Part shown: one piece after another, positions 58,975-64,000 of the stretch
Position numbering within the stretch: the stretch's first letter is position 1
Layout: each line of letters starts with the position of its first letter
Source: Canna indica
Lineage: Eukaryota > Streptophyta > Magnoliopsida > Zingiberales > Cannaceae
Length of the DNA stretch: 64,000 bases
Direction of reading: 5' to 3'
Assembly: GCA_034359265.1 (NCBI GenBank)
Contig: CP136894.1
Coordinates: forward strand, 31,774,501-31,838,500
Notes under the pieces: generated by a model
The model's input: only the letters and a program-made list of their open reading frames with translations
Told to the model about the DNA's origin: nothing
Databases searched by the model: none
Translations under genes and position numbers: made by a program

Positions 58975-61761
58975 ATGGGAAATGGAACATTGAAGTTGAC
59001 ATTGGATTCAAATGAAAAATCTCCATTTGGTCGCAACTTCAAACCATCATGATGCCATAGGTATGGATATTGGCATCTAAGTAAACTTGGTATCATCTCC
59101 TTTACTTTATTTGAATTCATTTAAGTTGGAGTTTTATGATACTCGATTGATTTGAGTTGATCTTATCCGCTCTTAATACAATTTTATTAAAATGATTTTT
59201 GATTTTTGATTTCCGATCTCTTCGGAGACCTATGTGACCTGTAATGGGCCTAAACGACCTTGCGGTTCTAAATCGTAGGCTCATTGTGGCCTTTCGGTTT
59301 TCAACCAATAGGAAGGGTTGGAGATCTTACTTTTCAATATTTCATATTTTGAGATCTCTTGATTCGTTTCAAATTCGTGATAATATATTTTGAAACAGAT
59401 TTCAAACTATTTAGCAAAGTGGACTTTGAAAATGATACTTGATTCTTCTCTTTGCTATTTGATTTGGGTTGCTTGCTAGTAGCTTTAGATTCATTAAATC
59501 TACTAATGAAGTATACTTGCAAGTTGAGAATGTTAATGGAAGGCTATGCTTTCATGAAGAAAATTGAAAAGTAAAAAGACAAGTTTGGCAAAATTTCTAA
59601 GAATAAGGTATGACTTTAATTTTGCAAAAAAAATTATATAATAATTGAATATTCATGTTTAATGATGTGTCTATACTCATGATTGATGTTGCATGACAAA
59701 TCTACGAAATTTCATGAGTTGGTAAAATTTTGATAACTTAGGTAATTTCATCATATCTTGATTGAATGAAACTTGCTCTAGGTTAAAATTCATATTAGAG
59801 ACTTCATCTTGAGTTAGTAGTTGGTAAATATGTTTACATACACATATCACATTATTTTAGGTATTTAAACTTGAAAATTATTGTGTAGATGAACAATGTG
59901 ATAACTAGTTCACATTAGTGGACTTAAACTTGGAAAAGTTTGACCCAAGTCAACAAATCGATTTGGACATTTCATTTTAAGTCCAAACTTCATAAACATG
60001 TTTAGGAATAGGTATGACATGTTTCCATTCACTTAGAATGAAAAATTCATATGGATATGGATAAGATGACATAGAGGTCATTTCATGATAACCTCTTTTG
60101 AACCAAGTTGACCCAAGTCAACAAATTGACTTAGAGGTCTCATTTTCAATCCATATTTGAGGAACATGTTTAGATTTACTCATGTTAGGCGTCCATAGTT
60201 TAAGTTTGAAAAATCATGAGTAAGTGATAAGATTGAAACTTAGAAAGTTTCATGATAACTAGCTTAGTTTTGAATGAAACCATGCTTGGTTGATATCTTG
60301 ACTTAAGGACATAATTTTCATCTCAAACTTGACATACACTCTTTACATGACCATTATGTGGTGTCATAAAAGTTTGAATGAAAACTGAACATGTTTTGAA
60401 AAATAACTGAAAATTATGGAAATTCCATTGAAATTTTAGCATTTTCAGTTATTTCTAGAAAAATATAGAAAAATCTTTTTTAACCGATTCTTAAAACTAC
60501 ACCTTCACTGAAAAATCTAGTTTCTTCAGTAAAAATTTCAAAAAGTTTCATCAAGAATATGATTTATAATGAAAATTTAAAGTTGGATTTCGGAAACACA
60601 AAGTATCACTTACTTGAAATACTAATTTTTCCGATACTTTGATTTTTCTTCAACAACTTCAAATGAAAACTAATGTATACCATTTTGATTCCATTTCTAA
60701 TATCATTCACACCTTTGCTTGAGTAAAATCATTTCTAGGAATGATTTTGATAACTTGAATGATAACTAGAAATATCTATTTTTTCATTGAAATCAATATA
60801 GGATGAAAAATGAACTTACACAATTCATTTTGATCTCAAATTTGACACACGCATCTTAAATGATCATTCAACGATGTCTAGAAAGTTTGAAGAAAAATTG
60901 AAAACTTTTGAAAAGTACTTAAAATTTACGAAAATGCCTCTTGACTTTTAGGAATTTTATGAATTTATATGAAATAGATTTTTAACTGATTCTTGAACCT
61001 GTAGATTCCTTGAAAAATCTAGTTTGTCCAGTTAAAATTTCAAAATTTTTTGTCAAGAATAGATTTTATATGGATTTAAAAATTTGATTTTTGTAAACTT
61101 GAAGTATACTTTGACCTAAGTCAACAAAGTGACTTAGAAATCTCATTTTCAGCCCAAACTTGACTCATATACTTAGATTCACTCATGTTAGAAGTCTATG
61201 TGCCTAAGTTTGATAAAACATGAGTAGATAGCAAAATTTGATACTTAGCCATTATCATGTTTTCATGCTTATTTCGAATTAAACTGTGATAAGTTGAAAT
61301 TTTGATCAAATGACATTAGTTTCACCTCAAACTTGATATACATGCTTTAAATGACAATATCTTGGTATTTTGAAAGTTTGAATGAAATCTAAAAATGTCA
61401 AGAAAAAGATATGATATTCATGAAAATATCCATACTTGAGTACATACATGATTCTTAGTTTTGGATTCTATCTATCATTCCTTGATATCATGTATTGATT
61501 AGTCTCAAAATTGATATAATATTTTCATCCCTTGACTTGGATGACTTTGGCTTTCATGAAAAATGCTTTCTAGTCTCAACCTTGATTTTAATTGACTTTT
61601 CTAGCCCTTTTTTGAGTGATGTCAAAAGGGGGAGAAAAATATAGGTAAAAGGGAAGAAAATATAGGAAGAACATGCATATAGATAGGGGGAGTTTATTTT
61701 CATAGATATGCATGTTGATAGGGGGAGAAATCCCATGTTTGATATCCTTTGTGCTTGAATG
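58975..61761 (+). other. element N: non-coding interior
   Basis: No pol. PBS-like TTGGTATCA at 59087-59095; conserved block at 59211-59326. Three spaced copies of a TTGACCYAAGTCAACAAA phrase (about 59940, 60109, 61109), one with a full AAGTCAA/TTGACTT inverted repeat (60115-60132). Purine tracts occur at 61623-61730. The normal PPT next to the LTR is missing, deleted with the first part of the 3' LTR. Confidence 0.8.
59211..59326 (+). other. conserved post-gag block, element N copy
   Basis: Hairpin 59215-59230: GATCTC-TTCG-GAGACC, five pairs with one A-C mismatch. The block ends GGAGATC, which could also pair with the opening GATCTC. It starts 241 nt after the gag stop. Confidence 0.85.
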
Positions 61762-63079
61762 ATATTTCATTGAGAAATCTTTCAGGTTCCAAGTCAGTTA
61801 GCACTCGACGTCTGCGATAAAAAAAATCAAAGAAATTGGAAAATCGGAAGAACATTGATCATCGTGTTCGGGTTCGTCGTGGAAATCTCTTGAAGTTCGA
61901 CGTGTGCACCAAAGACGTCTTGGTCGAGTCTAAAGAGCACATTTAAAGCTCTCCAAGTTGTCGCACGTTGAAGGCCAGAACCCGGAAATGAAGCGCACTA
62001 GAAGAAGGCTGAAAAAATCAAGTTCACCCTAGGTTCGGTCGACCGAAGATGGTTAAAAATTGGCATTGGCTACTTCGGTCGACCGACCGAGGCAAAAAAT
62101 TGGCAGTGCCTACTTCGGTCGACTGGACAGCAGAGGAGCTTAATCACAACTCATTCGGTCGATCCCCCGGTCGACCGAATAGAGCGGTAGAAGCACAAAA
62201 AGCCAACGGTCGCTTGGCGGTCGATCGATCGGTCGACTGATGATCGTTTGGCAAGCGACCGAACGACATCCAACGGGCAAAAAAATGGCCGTTTAGGAGC
62301 CGTTCGGTTGAGGGGTTATAAATACCCCTCATCTAACTTCTTTAACCTCTCTTAACAACTAACATAAGCATTCAAAAGAGAGATTTGTGCCTTCTAGAGC
62401 TTGATTGACTTGCGCTCGCTTCTCCGATCAACGACTTCTCAAAGCGCTCATCTTCCCTCAACTCGGTCTTCAATTCGAGCTCAACGTCTTGGTGAGTTGT
62501 AGGCTTGCAGGTTTGGAAAGGAGAATTTGTTCTAGGTTTATTGTTTAAGCTCTTTTCATTGTAATTTGAACTTGTTTTCATTGGATTTGAGTTTGTATAA
62601 GACCTAGAGTGTAGGTCTTGAAATTGGGTGGTAGCCTTGGTGTTTGAGGTTTAAATCCACTAGTGTAAACGTAGTTTGATATGATTAGTTGAGTTATCCT
62701 TAGGTTGAGGTGGGAGAGTGCTCTCGGTAGGAAGGCGAGATACTTCCGGGTGTGAAAGTGCCTTCGGTTTGAGAGCGGAGATTTTCCGGTGTAAAGTCCT
62801 CATTGTAAGAAAACTAATTAATTTAGTTAAACTAGTTTGGAAATCCTAAGCGGGGTGCTTAGGTAGTGGAGTAGGCATTGGGGCCGAACCACTATAAATC
62901 ACCGTGTTTGCATTGCTTCTACTTGTGTTTTTTTAATTAGCATATTTACTTTGCTTCCGCTTGTTATTCAATTTGTTAATTGCCTAAGTAACAAGTAAAC
63001 GATTAAAACTGGAATTAGGCGAAAAGATTAGTAAACACACTATTTATCCCCCCCCTCTAGTGTGACCATTTCACCAACA
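61762..63079 (+). mobile_element. 3' LTR of element N, 5'-truncated
   Basis: Alignment to the 5' LTR starts at ATATTTCATTGAG, so about the first 70 bases are missing. Ends CACCAACA at 63079. Palindrome array 62036-62265; GGGGTTATAAATACCCC near 62313. Hairpin 1: 62845-62851 with 62857-62863. Hairpin 2: 62864-62869 with 62889-62894. The two LTRs remain very similar in U5. Confidence 0.9.
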
Positions 63080-64000
63080 TAAGAGTCATGCTAGCATGAC
63101 CTAATATGCGATGCCAAAGCCAAGGAATGTCATTTATCACAACAAGGAATCTAACACTAGGATTAGGCAAAACATTTAGAGTCAAAGTATAAACATTTTC
63201 ACTTCTACTTCCCACAAAAATAACATCATTAGTAGACACATCTTTAATCAAGCAGTTTGAGGTAGTAAATATTACAAGATACCCCTTATCACAAAGTTGT
63301 GAAATACTAAGTAAGTTATGCTTTAAATCATCCACTAATAATACATTCTCAATTGAAGGATAGGGATATATAACAATATTTCCAATGCCAACTATTTTAC
63401 CTTTGGCATTGTCTCCAAATGTCACAAATTCTCCTTCCTTACTTGATAGGGTTGCAAAGAGATTGATATTGCCCGTCATGTGCTTGGGTTCTTGGGTACC
63501 CAAACCATAGGAGACAAACATACTTTAGGTACCCAAACCTTTTTGAGTTCTTGGGTGTTAGTAGCCTTAGGAACCCATGGTACTTTGGTACCATATGAGC
63601 TCCTCTTAAAAGCACAATCTCTTAGCATATGCCCATAAGTACCACAACAAAAACAATGTCCATGAAATCTAGTGTGTACATGATCATGTGATGTTCTAGC
63701 AATGTGAAATTGATTTCTAGCTTTCTTAGCATGTTAAACATGAGAATTCCTAGATGGAGAACTTTCTAGTATTTTCACTTTATCATACAAAGTAGCTAAC
63801 TCCTTCTTTAATGAAAGCATGTCATTATTTAAGTGCTTAACTTGCATACTTAAGAGTTTATTTTGTTGTTCACAAAAATCATTTACATTTTGCAAATCAA
63901 CATTCTTCTTTTCTAACATGAGTTTCTCTATCTTAAGATTTTCAACTTCAATTTTCATGGCATTATAAGAAGTAAGCAATTTGTCATCTAGGGGTTTGCT
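63080..64000 (-). pseudogene. M2: copia gag end, protease remnant and gag-pre-integrase
   Basis: On the minus strand from the window edge: a coiled coil (63979-63734), the knuckle C-F-C-C-G-T-Y-G-H-M-L-R-D-C (about 63660-63615) followed by PWVPKATNTQ and VWVPKV, then HMTGNINLFATL. The usual protease D-S-G segment before HMTG is deleted (EPKHMTG). The gag-pre-integrase (DNAKGKIVGIG, LKHNLLSISQLCDKG) leads to WHRILGHASM, the H-H half of the integrase zinc finger, where element N is inserted. Gag N-terminus lies outside the window. Confidence 0.85.

Overview
This is a repeat-dominated plant nuclear window, probably from a medium-to-large angiosperm genome. It has one spliced cellular gene, at 25256-34332 on the minus strand. 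Its eleven exons encode a TBC-domain Rab GTPase-activating protein of the plant Gyp1/Gyp7-like group, about 434 residues, with both catalytic fingers intact. Nearly everything else is transposable-element sequence, nested up to three deep and mostly decayed. All boundaries were read by eye.

Layout: 1-951, LTR-like repeat (second copy at 21790-23136). 1820-2970, CACTA transposase pseudogene. 2958-6256, minus-strand Ty1/copia gag-protease remnant (M1) with its LTR. 6257-14104, minus-strand gag-only element (R) whose 5' LTR holds a gypsy solo LTR. 14105-20072, plus-strand gag-only element (P) with an additional ORF and a 3' LTR. 20073-24616, decayed LTR, gypsy and miniature-element remnants. 25256-34332, the TBC gene. 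35296-46650, a foldback element split by gag-only element Q, with a 958-bp tandem duplication at the left junction and a solo LTR inside Q's gag. 46774-47608, second foldback/MITE. 48064-49122, CACTA fragment carrying two exon pieces of a PASTICCINO1-like FKBP gene. 49123-54651, patchwork of copia LTRs and two head-to-head gypsy LTR pieces. 54652-54955, CACTA terminus. 54956-64000, minus-strand copia pol (M2) interrupted by nearly complete gag-only element N (56161-63079).

The most interesting system is the gag-only (TR-GAG-like) copia family R, P, Q and N. Members have LTRs of roughly 1.4-1.8 kb, an initiator-Met PBS and a gag with two separated CCHC knuckles. Where pol should be they have 2-3 kb of non-coding DNA and purine-rich tracts. 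Shared non-coding features are: (i) two adjacent hairpins near the LTR 3' end, the first with compensatory changes between LTR subfamilies; (ii) arrays of CpG-rich palindromes based on TCGGTCGACCGA upstream of the TATA box; (iii) a second PBS-like 9-mer 112-116 nt after the gag stop; (iv) a block 230-245 nt after the stop that opens with a C(UUCG)G-type hairpin. M2 carries the same distal CCHC module in front of protease and integrase, so its lineage is a candidate autonomous partner.
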